From: an uncultured Chryseobacterium sp.
Lineage (GTDB): Bacteria > Bacteroidota > Bacteroidia > Flavobacteriales > Weeksellaceae
Direction of reading: 5' to 3'
NCBI GenBank assembly: GCA_913775525.1
Contig: CAJYLH010000014.1
Location: forward strand, 107,796 to 171,795
Length of the DNA stretch: 64,000 nt
Position numbers and translations under genes: made by a program. Positions 17,828 through 27,202 of this stretch are shown one piece after another. The notes beneath the pieces are model-generated. The model saw nothing but the letters and a program-made list of their open reading frames with translations, searched no databases and was not told where the DNA came from. Numbering within the stretch: position 1 is the stretch's first letter; each line of letters opens with the position of its first letter.

Positions 17828-18574
17828 ATGCAGCAATACACCTATCTACTGATTCTTTTTTTCACCATTATCATCTGTTTTTTATTTTCATTTCACCCTA
17901 AAATAAAATTCAACAGACATTTCGGGGCGTTTTTAGGAGGCTCTTCAATGGTTGCCATCGTTTTTATCATCTGGGATGCCTGGTTTACCAAAAGGGGCGT
18001 CTGGTGGTTCAATGATGATTACCTGATCGGATCCAGGATTTTAGGCCTTCCTATAGAAGAAATCCTTTTCTTTATCTGCATTCCGTTTTCATGCCTGTTT
18101 ACCTATTTCTGTCTGGACAAGTTTTTCAGGCTCGACTGGAAACCCGTTCCGGAAAAGATCTTCGTGATTTTCAGTATTGTAGCAGCTTTGGGAATTGCCT
18201 TGTATTTCAATGACCGTATCTATACATTTATGACTTTCCTCACAACAGCCATCAGCCTTTTTGTACTGTATTTCATCCTGAAAGTGCAATGGATAGGAAA
18301 AGCATCACTGATTTACCTCCTGCTCATGCCGGGCTTTTTAGCCGTTAACGGTATACTGACGGGCACAGGGCTGGAATCACCAATCGTCAATTATACTCCG
18401 GGGACATTCATGGGAATCCGGTTGCTGACCATTCCTCTGGAAGATACGGCCTATGGTTATGAAATGATCCTGTGGAATATCTATTTATTTAAAAAATTCT
18501 CTAAAAATGAGCAAAGCACAAAAGACGAAAAAGATCAATATATTCTGGTTCAGGAGAGATCTGAGGCTGGATGA
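17828..18574 (+). CDS. Lycopene cyclase (heterodimer-type domains fused, CrtYcd-like)
   Basis: 248-aa polytopic membrane protein made of two related halves, the arrangement of fused CrtYc-CrtYd lycopene cyclases. The first half has TKRGVWWFNDDYLIG followed by LGLPIEEILFFICIP; the second repeats it as YTPGTFMGIRLLTIPLEDTAYGYEM. It cyclises lycopene ends to beta-ionone rings before CrtZ acts. The last 68 nt overlap the start of the photolyase gene in another frame. Confidence 0.92.
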   Translation: MQQYTYLLILFFTIIICFLFSFHPKIKFNRHFGAFLGGSSMVAIVFIIWDAWFTKRGVWWFNDDYLIGSRILGLPIEEILFFICIPFSCLFTYFCLDKFFRLDWKPVPEKIFVIFSIVAALGIALYFNDRIYTFMTFLTTAISLFVLYFILKVQWIGKASLIYLLLMPGFLAVNGILTGTGLESPIVNYTPGTFMGIRLLTIPLEDTAYGYEMILWNIYLFKKFSKNEQSTKDEKDQYILVQERSEAG

Positions 18575-19808
18575 CAATACGGCACTGCACGAAGCGCTGC
18601 AATCCGGATTTCCTGTACTGCCTGTTTTTATTTTTGACACAGATATTCTTGATAAACTCCATAATAAGGAAGATAAAAGAGTAGACTATATTCATCAGGC
18701 TGTTACCGGAATGCATGAGGAACTCCAGAAACATAAAAGCGGAATTAAAGTTTTTAATGGCAAACCTATAGAGATATTCAGATCTTTGGTTAAAGACTAT
18801 GAAATTAATGCCGTTTTTGCCAATAAAGATTATGAGCCGGACGCCATAGCACGAGACAGGGAAATCTCAGCATACCTTAAGAAAAGCGGTATTGAATTTA
18901 CTACATGCAAAGATCAGGTGATTTTTGAAGAACATGAAGTCGTTAAGAATGACAACAGTCCGTACACGGTATATACTCCTTATTCTAAAAAATGGAAAGA
19001 AAACCTGAAGGAAACTTCTATTCAGAGCCATAAGATTGACTATAAAAACTTCTTTCCTTTGAAACAGGAAAAAATGATCACCCTTGATGCCATAGGATTC
19101 AAAAAGACCGATCTGGAAATGGTAGAACCTAAGCTGGAAAAGAGAATCATCGCTGATTATGGAGAATACAGAAATTTTCCGGGGATGGACCATACCACTC
19201 ATTTAGGAGTCGCGCTGCGGTTTGGGACCATTTCTGTCCGTAAATGTGTTCAGTACGCCATTAAAAACAATGACGTATGGCTCAATGAGCTCATCTGGAG
19301 AGAATTTTTCATGCAGATTCTGTTTCATTTTCCGCATGTAGTCAGGCATTGTTTCAAAAAGAAATATGAAAATATAGCGTGGCGGAACAATGAAAACGAA
19401 TTTAAAGCCTGGTGCGAAGGGAAAACAGGCTATCCTATTGTAGACGCAGGCATGAAGCAGCTTAATGAAACGGGTTTCATGCACAACCGGGTAAGAATGA
19501 TTACGGCAAGCTTCCTGACGAAACATCTGCTGATCGACTGGAGATGGGGGGAAGCCTATTTTGCGGAAAAACTGCTGGATTATGAGCTGTCCTCCAATAA
19601 CGGAAACTGGCAATGGGTTGCAGGCTGCGGCTGTGACGCTTCACCATATTTCAGGGTATTCAATCCTGAAGAGCAGGTTAAAAAATTTGATAAAGACGAG
19701 AAGTACATCAGGGAATGGATCCCGGAAGACTATAATGAAAAACCTATTGTAGAACATAAGGAAGCCCGGGAACGTGCGCTAAAAGTATACAAAAAGGCAG
19801 TTTCTTAA
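18507..19808 (+). CDS. Cryptochrome/deoxyribodipyrimidine photolyase family protein
   Basis: Light-dependent DNA repair flavoprotein. The 433-aa protein opens with INIFWFRRDLRLDDN, the antenna-domain start. The FAD domain has WLNELIWREFFMQILFHFP and the region MHNRVRMITASFLTKHLLIDWRWGE with the Trp/Asn residues usual for CPD photolyases. It ends normally. The start lies inside the lycopene cyclase gene (68-nt overlap); pairing carotenoid genes with a photolyase is a common light-protection arrangement. CPD photolyase rather than a signalling cryptochrome is my best guess. Confidence 0.92.
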   Translation: MSKAQKTKKINIFWFRRDLRLDDNTALHEALQSGFPVLPVFIFDTDILDKLHNKEDKRVDYIHQAVTGMHEELQKHKSGIKVFNGKPIEIFRSLVKDYEINAVFANKDYEPDAIARDREISAYLKKSGIEFTTCKDQVIFEEHEVVKNDNSPYTVYTPYSKKWKENLKETSIQSHKIDYKNFFPLKQEKMITLDAIGFKKTDLEMVEPKLEKRIIADYGEYRNFPGMDHTTHLGVALRFGTISVRKCVQYAIKNNDVWLNELIWREFFMQILFHFPHVVRHCFKKKYENIAWRNNENEFKAWCEGKTGYPIVDAGMKQLNETGFMHNRVRMITASFLTKHLLIDWRWGEAYFAEKLLDYELSSNNGNWQWVAGCGCDASPYFRVFNPEEQVKKFDKDEKYIREWIPEDYNEKPIVEHKEARERALKVYKKAVS

Positions 19809-20031
19809 TCGTTATTCTTCATTATTCAGCCGTTAAGAACTATTTTTAAGGATATTTTATTTTTTCCAGTTTTTAATTACAGTATTGTAAAAATGGGTAT
19901 AGATAACTGCATGTTCTTTCGGCTTGCGATGTCGACTGTATTGCATGTGAAAATAACGTTTCCCATAAGTCTGCATAAAACTTTTACGCTAATTATACCT
20001 TCAGTTCACGAAACATTATTAATTTTGCAGG

Positions 20032-20412
20032 ATGAAAAAAATGATCTCCATACTGCTTTTATGCCTCTATCTGGTTTCCACCAGTGAGCTGTATCAGTTG
20101 TTGAAGATCCCGATTCTCATAGAACATTATATTGATCATAAAGAGCAGAACCCCGGGATGACGGTCAATTCATTCTTCAGGATGCACTATGAGCATCCGG
20201 TAAAGGATTCCGATTATCAGACAGATCAGAAGCTTCCGTTCGTTTCCCATGCCCAGCATCTTCTGGTCGTATTTACCGTTACGCCGCTGCTTTCTATTTC
20301 CTTTTCAGGAAAGCCTGTTCATATCATCCAGTCTGAAGAAACATTTTACAAAAGTATTTTCTATAATAAGGAAATCCTGAATTCCATCTGGCAACCGCCG
20401 AAATTTTGTTAA
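20032..20412 (+). CDS. Small secreted protein heading the metal efflux operon (paralogue of 26275-26658)
   Basis: 126 aa with an N-terminal signal peptide (MKKMISILLLCLYLVS) and a small extracytoplasmic domain rich in His, Asp and Tyr. I do not recognise a named family, but it is clearly paralogous to the protein at 26275: both contain ELYQLLKIP, LIEHY, the HPVKD motif, KLPFV and an end reading LNSIW-PPK. It lies 141 nt upstream of the RND pump, so a role as a metal-sensing or metal-binding accessory is an inference from position and histidines. Confidence 0.7.
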   Translation: MKKMISILLLCLYLVSTSELYQLLKIPILIEHYIDHKEQNPGMTVNSFFRMHYEHPVKDSDYQTDQKLPFVSHAQHLLVVFTVTPLLSISFSGKPVHIIQSEETFYKSIFYNKEILNSIWQPPKFC

Positions 20413-20553
20413 TCTTTCCTATTCACTTCATCCGGTACCGTAAGGTAGCCTGAGCATCCTTTTATCCGGTAATCAGGCTGCAACTGCTGTAAATCAGACG
20501 GTCATGTCCCTCTGTTGCCGGAATTTCACATTCATACGATTAACAAAATCATT

Positions 20554-23500
20554 ATGCTTACAAAAATCATCGAGTTTTCTGTAAAGAATAAGCTCATCAT
20601 TGCATTGCTGGTTTTGGGGCTGATAGGAATCGGATCCTATCAGGTTACCCGATTGCCTATTGATGCGGTTCCTGATATTACCAACAACCAGGTTCAGGTA
20701 ATTACCGTAGCGCCGTCTTTCGGTGCAACAGATATTGAAAGACTGGTTACCTTTCCTATTGAACAGGCCAACAGCAATATTTCCGGACTGAAAGAAATCC
20801 GTAGCTTTTCCAGGTTTGGACTGTCCTTAGTCACCATCGTTTTCGAGGATGGAATAGACATTTACTGGGCGAGGCAGCAGGTTGCCGAACGCCTCCAGCA
20901 GGTACAGTCACAGATTCCCCAGGGAATCGGAACCCCCGAACTGGGTCCTATTTCCACAGGATTAGGAGAAATTTATCAGTATGTCGTACGTCCTAAGCCG
21001 GGATTCGAGAAAAAATATGATATTACGGAACTCCGTACCGTACAGGACTGGATTGTCAGGAGGCAGCTGCTGGGAGTAAAAGGAGTGGCTGAGGTCAGCA
21101 GCTTTGGGGGAAAACTGAAACAATACGAAATTGCAGTCAATCCCGACCGGCTTAATGCTTACGGCATTACGATCAATGATGTTTTCACGGCGCTTGAAAG
21201 CAACAATCAGAATACAGGCGGCGCATACATTGAAAAAGGCCCTACCGTTCTCTACATCAGGAGCGAGGGGCTTATAGGAAATACGGAAGATATACGGAAT
21301 ATTGCTATTGCGTCTAAAAATAATGAGATTCCGCTGTTCATCAAAGATGTAGCTGAAGTAAAGACAGGGTTTGCCACCCGGTATGGTGCGATGACCTACA
21401 ATGACCAAGGCGAGGTAGCCGGAGCTATTGTCATGATGCTGAAAGGAGAAAACAGCAATGAAGTAATTAAAAATGTTAAAGCCAAGATCACATCCATACA
21501 GAAAACACTTCCCGAAGGGATCGTAATAGAACCTTTCCTGGACCGTACCAAAATGGTGAACAATGCCATCGGGACTGTGGAAAAGAATCTTCTTGAAGGA
21601 GCTCTGATCGTAGTTTTCGTACTCGTACTGTTCCTTGGGAATTTCCGGGCAGGTCTGCTGGTTGCCTCTGTTATCCCTTTATCGATGCTGTTTGCCATAT
21701 GCATGATGAACCTATTCGGGGTTAGCGGAAACCTGATGAGCCTGGGCGCTTTAGATTTCGGGCTGATCATCGACGGAGCTGTGATCATTGTAGAATCGGT
21801 CCTGCACAGGTTCAGCCACCATTCAAAATTCAGAAATGTGTCCTCCGTTTCCCAGAACCAGATGGATGCTCTTGTATCCGATTCAGCAGGGAAGATGATG
21901 AACAGTGCTGTATTCGGGCAGATGATCATTCTTATCGTTTATCTTCCCATTCTTACGCTTCAGGGAATTGAAGGCAAAATGTTCAAGCCTATGGCGGAGA
22001 CCGTGGCTTTTGCTTTATTGGGTGCATTTCTTCTTTCTCTCACTTACATCCCGATGATGAGTGCCCTGTTGCTGAAAAAAAGAAGTCTGAAACCTTCTTT
22101 TTCCGACAGGATGATGAAGAAAATTGAAGGTTTATATCTTCGTACGCTGTTGAAAGTGCTTAGGATTCCTAAAATAATTTTCAGTATTGTCCTTATCCTT
22201 TTTATATCGGCCATCTGGATTTTAAGCCGTTTGGGCGGTGAATTCATTCCCTCTCTCGAAGAAGGTGATTTTGCCGTGGAAACCCGCGTCCTTCCGGGAA
22301 GCAACCTGAAAACGACCATAGAAAGCACTCAAAAGGCTGCCCATATCCTTAAATCAAGATTTCCGGAAGTGGAAAAGGTAGTGACAAAAATAGGCAGTGG
22401 GGAAGTTCCTACGGATCCGATGCCGATGGACGCTTCCGATATGATGGTGATCCTGAAAGACAAAAAAGACTGGGCTTCTGCAGAGACATTTCCGGAGCTG
22501 GCAGATAAAATGACTAAAGAGCTTGAAGAGGTTCCCGGAATTACGGTCAGTTTCCAGTATCCGGTCCAGATGCGTTTCAATGAACTGATGACCGGAGCAA
22601 GGCAGGATGTGGTGGTCAAGATTTTCGGAGATGACCTTGATGTGCTGGCCGGAAATGCTCAAAAGCTCGGTAAAATCATTGAATCTGTAGATGGAACACA
22701 AAACCTGTATATAGAACCGGTTTCCGGAATGCCTCAGGTAATTATAGAGTATAACCGGCCGGTGATCGCGCAGTACCACCTGTCTGTAGCAGATGTTAAC
22801 AGGGTAATCAATATGGCATTTGCCGGACAGAGTGCAGGATTGGTCTTTGAAGGGGAAAAAAGATTTGATACAGTCGTACGTCTCAACGCCACTGACCGCA
22901 AAAACGTCAGTGATATTAAAAACCTCCTTGTGCCTACTCCTGCGGGAAACCAGATCCCTTTGTCTCAATTGGCGCATATTGAAGTAAAGAACGGACCTAA
23001 CCAGATTCAGCGGGAAAATGCACAGAGAAGAATTGTTGTCGGATTCAATATCAAAGGCAGGGATGTTCAGAGCATTGTACAGGAGCTTCAGGAAAAAGTC
23101 AACCGGCAGATCAAGCTTCCCGCCGGGTATTATATTACCTATGGCGGCTCATTTGAGAATCTTAACAATGCCAGACAACGCCTGATGATTGCGGTTCCGG
23201 TAGCTCTGGCGCTGATTTTCGTAATGCTCTTCCTTGCCTTTAATTCCGTGAAGGAAAGTCTTCTTATTTACACGGCTATTCCACTTTCTATTATCGGAGG
23301 CGTATTCTTGCTGGCGTTGAGAGGCATGCCTTTCAGCATCAGTGCCGGAATTGGTTTTATTGCCCTCTTCGGAGTTGCCGTACTGAATGGCATCGTGCTG
23401 ATTTCGGAATTCAACAGGCTGTATAAAAGCGGGATCAGGAATATCGTCCGCATTATCATCGATGGCGGGGAATCAAGACTGCGTCCTGTGCTGATGACTG

Positions 23501-24897
23501 CCTTTGTGGCTTCGCTCGGCTTTATCCCAATGGCGGTAAGCAATGGTGCCGGCGGTGAGGTTCAGCGACCGTTGGCAACGGTGGTAATCGGTGGACTGAT
23601 GGTCGCAACTTTCCTTACACTCTTTGTACTTCCCTTATTATATGTCAATTTAGAAAAAGGATTTAAAATGAAAAAGAAAAAAACTTCCCATACTGTTTCT
23701 GTGATCATCCTGACAGGCATGCTGATGGCCATCCCGGTAAAATCACAAACTTCCGTTTCACTGGATCATGCCATACAGACGGCTTTGCAGAATAACAGAA
23801 ACCTCAAAAGCGAAAAGCTGAGGTCAGAATATTCAAAAGCGCTTATAAAATCAGCATATGATATTCCTCAGACTGCGGTCTCTGCCGATTACGGCCAGAT
23901 CAACAGCGCATATAAGGATATTAAATTAGGGATTGCCCAGAGCATTGCTTTTCCTGCTGTATATGCAAGGCAGAAAAATGTCTATACTGAAGAATGGAAA
24001 AAGAGCATGCTGAATGTAGCACTTAAGGAATATGAGCTTAAAAAGGCAGTCAGCCTTACCTTCTATGAAATTCTGTATTGGAACCAGAAAGAGCAGCTGT
24101 TGCGTGAAACACTGGCGCTGTATTCGGACTTTCTGAATAAGGCAGACCTGCGCCTGAAAGCAGGGGAGAGCAATATCCTGGAAAAAACGACGGCAGCCAA
24201 CCAGAAATCTGCTATTGAAATACAGATCCGGCAGGTGCAGCAGGAAATCGCAGTGCTCCGCCTTCAGTTCCAGTGGCTCCTCAATTCCGAAACAGACGTC
24301 ATTCCTCAGGATGAAAAACTTTATACAGCGGGATTAAAAAACGGCCTGGAACAAAATCCTTTGCTGCAGGCTCTCGAGCAGCAGAAAAATATAGCAGCCC
24401 AGCAGACAGCATTGGAGAAAGCGAGGCTTTTACCCGGTTTACAGCTGGCTTATAATCTGAACAGCTTCCGCGGAACCGGGCCTGATGATAAAGTATATAA
24501 TGCATCACCGCAATTTCATTCCGTACAGCTGGGTGTTTCCGTACCGGTGTTCTCAGGAGGCCAGAAAGCAAGGGTACAGTCTGCTAAGATTGCGGAGACA
24601 GTTGCGGAAACAGATCTTCAGAATACCCGCTACAATCTTGAAAATCAATATAAAAAACTGAATGAAATCTACAGCCGTAACCTGGAGATCGTGTCACAAT
24701 ACGAAAGTTCAGAGCTTAAGAATGCTTTTACCATTACCGAGACTGCCCAAAAGCAATTCAAAGGCGGGGAGATTAATTACCTTGATTTTGTATTGCTGGT
24801 CAACCAGGCGGTAACACTTAAGAACAATTATGCAGATGTGCTGTGGAAGCTTAATCAAAGTGCGATAGAATTGGAATACCTTACTTTAAACCCTTAG
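20554..24897 (+). CDS. CusA/CzcA heavy-metal RND pump fused to TolC-like outer-membrane factor
   Basis: 1447-aa fusion. Residues 1 to ~1035 are a complete CzcA/CusA-type RND transporter with N-terminal TM LIIALLVLGLIGIGSYQV, the VDAVPDI-like segment LPIDAVPDITNNQVQV, two periplasmic domains and a TM cluster with the proton-relay LGALDFGLIIDGAVI. From Met1039 (base 23668) a second signal-like segment precedes a TolC-type outer-membrane factor (SLDHAIQTALQNNRNLKSEK, later QLGVSVPVFSGGQ). I start at ATG 20554 because the frame upstream adds 13 unconserved residues. The substrate is likely Cu, Co, Zn or Cd. The adaptor follows 2 nt later. Such fusions occur in Bacteroidota. Confidence 0.93.
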   Translation: MLTKIIEFSVKNKLIIALLVLGLIGIGSYQVTRLPIDAVPDITNNQVQVITVAPSFGATDIERLVTFPIEQANSNISGLKEIRSFSRFGLSLVTIVFEDGIDIYWARQQVAERLQQVQSQIPQGIGTPELGPISTGLGEIYQYVVRPKPGFEKKYDITELRTVQDWIVRRQLLGVKGVAEVSSFGGKLKQYEIAVNPDRLNAYGITINDVFTALESNNQNTGGAYIEKGPTVLYIRSEGLIGNTEDIRNIAIASKNNEIPLFIKDVAEVKTGFATRYGAMTYNDQGEVAGAIVMMLKGENSNEVIKNVKAKITSIQKTLPEGIVIEPFLDRTKMVNNAIGTVEKNLLEGALIVVFVLVLFLGNFRAGLLVASVIPLSMLFAICMMNLFGVSGNLMSLGALDFGLIIDGAVIIVESVLHRFSHHSKFRNVSSVSQNQMDALVSDSAGKMMNSAVFGQMIILIVYLPILTLQGIEGKMFKPMAETVAFALLGAFLLSLTYIPMMSALLLKKRSLKPSFSDRMMKKIEGLYLRTLLKVLRIPKIIFSIVLILFISAIWILSRLGGEFIPSLEEGDFAVETRVLPGSNLKTTIESTQKAAHILKSRFPEVEKVVTKIGSGEVPTDPMPMDASDMMVILKDKKDWASAETFPELADKMTKELEEVPGITVSFQYPVQMRFNELMTGARQDVVVKIFGDDLDVLAGNAQKLGKIIESVDGTQNLYIEPVSGMPQVIIEYNRPVIAQYHLSVADVNRVINMAFAGQSAGLVFEGEKRFDTVVRLNATDRKNVSDIKNLLVPTPAGNQIPLSQLAHIEVKNGPNQIQRENAQRRIVVGFNIKGRDVQSIVQELQEKVNRQIKLPAGYYITYGGSFENLNNARQRLMIAVPVALALIFVMLFLAFNSVKESLLIYTAIPLSIIGGVFLLALRGMPFSISAGIGFIALFGVAVLNGIVLISEFNRLYKSGIRNIVRIIIDGGESRLRPVLMTAFVASLGFIPMAVSNGAGGEVQRPLATVVIGGLMVATFLTLFVLPLLYVNLEKGFKMKKKKTSHTVSVIILTGMLMAIPVKSQTSVSLDHAIQTALQNNRNLKSEKLRSEYSKALIKSAYDIPQTAVSADYGQINSAYKDIKLGIAQSIAFPAVYARQKNVYTEEWKKSMLNVALKEYELKKAVSLTFYEILYWNQKEQLLRETLALYSDFLNKADLRLKAGESNILEKTTAANQKSAIEIQIRQVQQEIAVLRLQFQWLLNSETDVIPQDEKLYTAGLKNGLEQNPLLQALEQQKNIAAQQTALEKARLLPGLQLAYNLNSFRGTGPDDKVYNASPQFHSVQLGVSVPVFSGGQKARVQSAKIAETVAETDLQNTRYNLENQYKKLNEIYSRNLEIVSQYESSELKNAFTITETAQKQFKGGEINYLDFVLLVNQAVTLKNNYADVLWKLNQSAIELEYLTLNP

Positions 24898-24899
24898 AA

Positions 24900-26051
24900 A
24901 TGAACCGTAAAATCTTATATATCACCACTGTCATCCTCTCCGTTGTATCTCTCCTGCAACAATGCAGTAAACAGGAAAAGCAGAAAGTAAAAACAAATGT
25001 CCGCACAGATGAAAATGTTGTGACGCTTACTGCTGCCCAGTTGAGAAATGCTCCTGTTGAAACCACTCAGCTTTCCGCAAAGAGTATTTCCACGACACTC
25101 AGGCTCAACGGTACTGTTGACGTACCTCCGCAAAACCTGGTTTCCGTAAGCATACCCTTAGGCGGCTATTTGAAATCCAGTACACTGCTTCCGGGAATGC
25201 CGGTATCTAAAGGCCAGGTCATTGCAGTCATTGAAAATCCTCAGTTTATACAGCTTCAGCAGGATTACCTTATGGCAAGATCCAAAATGCATTTTGCCGA
25301 ATTGGATTATAACCGCCAGAAAACCCTGAACCAGAGCCAGGCCAGCAGTGATAAAGTTATGCAGCAGGCCCAGTCTGAAATGAACAGCCAGAAAATCATG
25401 ATGAATGCTCTGGCGGAACAGCTCAGGCTGATCAATATCAATCCTGAAAGCCTGAAGTCCGGAAATATCCGCAAAAGTGTACCGGTTTACAGTACCATTA
25501 ACGGCTTCGTAAGCAAAGTGAACGTGAACATCGGGAAATACGTAAATCCTTCTGAAGTTTTGTTTGAACTCATTAATCCCGATGATATCCATCTGAACCT
25601 GAAAGTATATGAGAAAGATATTGAGATGCTGAGGCCGGGCCAGCGTTTCGTAGCCTATACCAATGCAGACCCGGATAAAAAGTATTACGGGGAAATTCTT
25701 CTGATCAGTAAAGATGTAAGTTCCGGCGGTATTGCAGAAGTTCACTGTCATTTTGAAAAATATGACCATAGCCTGATACCCGGTATGTATATGAATGCTG
25801 AAATAGAAACTTCCACCTCTTTTTCAGATGCGGTGCCGGAAGAAAGCATCGTAAGCTATGAAGGAAAAGATTTTGTATTTACAGAAGAAAAGAGGCAGGT
25901 GTACAGGCTTACCCCGATTAATGCAGGAGAATCAGAAAACGGATTCGTAAGGATCATGAACCCTGACGCGTTGGCCGGTAAAAAAGTAGTGGTCAGGAAT
26001 GCCTACACATTGCTCATGAAGCTGAAAAATACGGAAAGTGAAGAAGAGTAG
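24900..26051 (+). CDS. RND efflux periplasmic adaptor (CusB/CzcB-like lipoprotein)
   Basis: 383-aa membrane-fusion protein linking the RND pump to the outer membrane. The signal peptide ends LLQQC, making it a lipoprotein. The barrel-sandwich (biotinyl-lipoyl-like) halves are visible around VSVSIPLGGYLKSSTLLPGMPVSKGQ and PVYSTINGFVSKVNVNIGKYV, with a helical hairpin between (MARSKMHFAELDYNRQK) and beta-barrel domains after. It starts 2 nt after the pump gene. No histidine-rich metallochaperone tail is seen. Confidence 0.92.
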   Translation: MNRKILYITTVILSVVSLLQQCSKQEKQKVKTNVRTDENVVTLTAAQLRNAPVETTQLSAKSISTTLRLNGTVDVPPQNLVSVSIPLGGYLKSSTLLPGMPVSKGQVIAVIENPQFIQLQQDYLMARSKMHFAELDYNRQKTLNQSQASSDKVMQQAQSEMNSQKIMMNALAEQLRLININPESLKSGNIRKSVPVYSTINGFVSKVNVNIGKYVNPSEVLFELINPDDIHLNLKVYEKDIEMLRPGQRFVAYTNADPDKKYYGEILLISKDVSSGGIAEVHCHFEKYDHSLIPGMYMNAEIETSTSFSDAVPEESIVSYEGKDFVFTEEKRQVYRLTPINAGESENGFVRIMNPDALAGKKVVVRNAYTLLMKLKNTESEEE

Positions 26052-26262
26052 AGGTATAGTTATAATCAATCGGGGATGGTGTAAGATCCGTCTCCGGTTT
26101 TTATATGTATATTCATAGGTAAAGTACGCAATACTATTCTGGCATAACCCGTTTAAGATACTAAAGAATCAATTGATATTGATAGCATAACTGATTTCGT
26201 AATTTTAATAAAATTATAATTTTTTCAAGCAGATTTCAGATTATTATTTACAAAACATTATT

Positions 26263-26270
26263 TATATTTG
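26263..26270 (+). promoter_or_regulatory. Putative -7 element TATATTTG before GTG-start gene
   Basis: TAnnTTTG match ending 5 nt before the GTG at 26275. If used, transcription would begin almost at the start codon, giving a leaderless mRNA. Confidence 0.4.
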
Positions 26271-26274
26271 ATTT

Positions 26275-26658
26275 GTGAGAAAACTTGTTTCCATAGTATT
26301 GTTGACTCTATACCTCTTTTCAACCACTGAGTTATATCAGTTGTTGAAAATCCCGGTACTCATAGAGCATTACAGGGAACATAAAAGACTGAATCCGGAA
26401 ATGACCGTCACTGCATTTCTCCGGACGCATTATGACCATCCGGTAAAAGACGGGGATTATGGAAAGGACAGGAAATTGCCGTTTGTGGTCCATTCTAATC
26501 CGCTTATACTGGTTTTTACCGTTCAGCCTTATACAGGCCTGGAATTGCGGCACCATTCATTCAAAGTAGCAAAATCAGTTCAAATTCCTGTATATAACGA
26601 AGATTTCTGCCGTCAGGAATTTCTGAATTCTATTTGGGAGCCTCCCAAGTATTCCTAG
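26275..26658 (+). CDS. Small secreted protein, paralogue of the 20032-20412 product
   Basis: 127 aa with signal peptide (MRKLVSIVLLTLYLFS) and the same conserved blocks as the earlier paralogue: ELYQLLKIP, LIEHY, MTV, HPVKD, KLPFV and LNSIWEPPK. The start is a GTG at 26275, since no ATG precedes the signal peptide. It heads the thioredoxin-ApbE-DUF4266-DUF3570 cassette. Function unknown; the duplicated position before two envelope metal/redox operons suggests a shared accessory or sensing role, which is inference. Confidence 0.65.
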   Translation: MRKLVSIVLLTLYLFSTTELYQLLKIPVLIEHYREHKRLNPEMTVTAFLRTHYDHPVKDGDYGKDRKLPFVVHSNPLILVFTVQPYTGLELRHHSFKVAKSVQIPVYNEDFCRQEFLNSIWEPPKYS

Positions 26659-26755
26659 ACATACTCATTTCTGTTCTGTAAGGACTTTATTACATGACCT
26701 GCAATAGCAATTGCAGGTATCTCTAACTGTATGTTTACTATTTTAAAAAAAGATA

Positions 26756-27199
26756 ATGAAAACAATTCTGTTAGCCTTATGTATGGCTATGTCATTCACT
26801 TGCGCCAGAGCTCAGGCGAATTTCGAGGCTGCCAAAAAAGAAGCAGCTGAAAACAATGAACTGATCCTGCTTAACTTTTCAGGTTCAGACTGGTGTATTC
26901 CCTGTATAAAGCTCCATAAAAATATTATAGCGTCCGAAGATTTCAAGAAACTGTCAGATGATAAAGTGATCGTCTATATGAATGCGGATTTTCCGCGCAA
27001 CAGGAAAAACCAGCTTGCTGCTGATCTGAAAAAAGAAAATGCCATGCTGGCAGACCTCTATAATCCGAAAGGAATTTTTCCTTATACCTTACTGCTGGAC
27101 CCGCATGGCAAGGTAATCAAGACCTGGGAGGGCCTGCCGGCAGAGAATGCTTTGTCTTTCAGCAATGAAATCAGGGCTATTTATCAGCACAAAAAGTAA
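26756..27199 (+). CDS. Secreted thioredoxin-fold protein
   Basis: 147 aa with an N-terminal signal peptide (ending CARAQ) and a thioredoxin domain carrying the redox pair in SDWCIPCIKLH. The later segment GIFPYTLLLDPHGKV includes the cis-Pro typical of the fold. It resembles periplasmic thiol reductase/DUF255-like proteins. It lies 3 nt before apbE, so it is probably part of the same extracytoplasmic redox unit; keeping the C-terminal cysteines of the DUF4266 lipoprotein reduced is a possible job (inference). Confidence 0.85.
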   Translation: MKTILLALCMAMSFTCARAQANFEAAKKEAAENNELILLNFSGSDWCIPCIKLHKNIIASEDFKKLSDDKVIVYMNADFPRNRKNQLAADLKKENAMLADLYNPKGIFPYTLLLDPHGKVIKTWEGLPAENALSFSNEIRAIYQHKK

Positions 27200-27202
27200 C
27201 CC

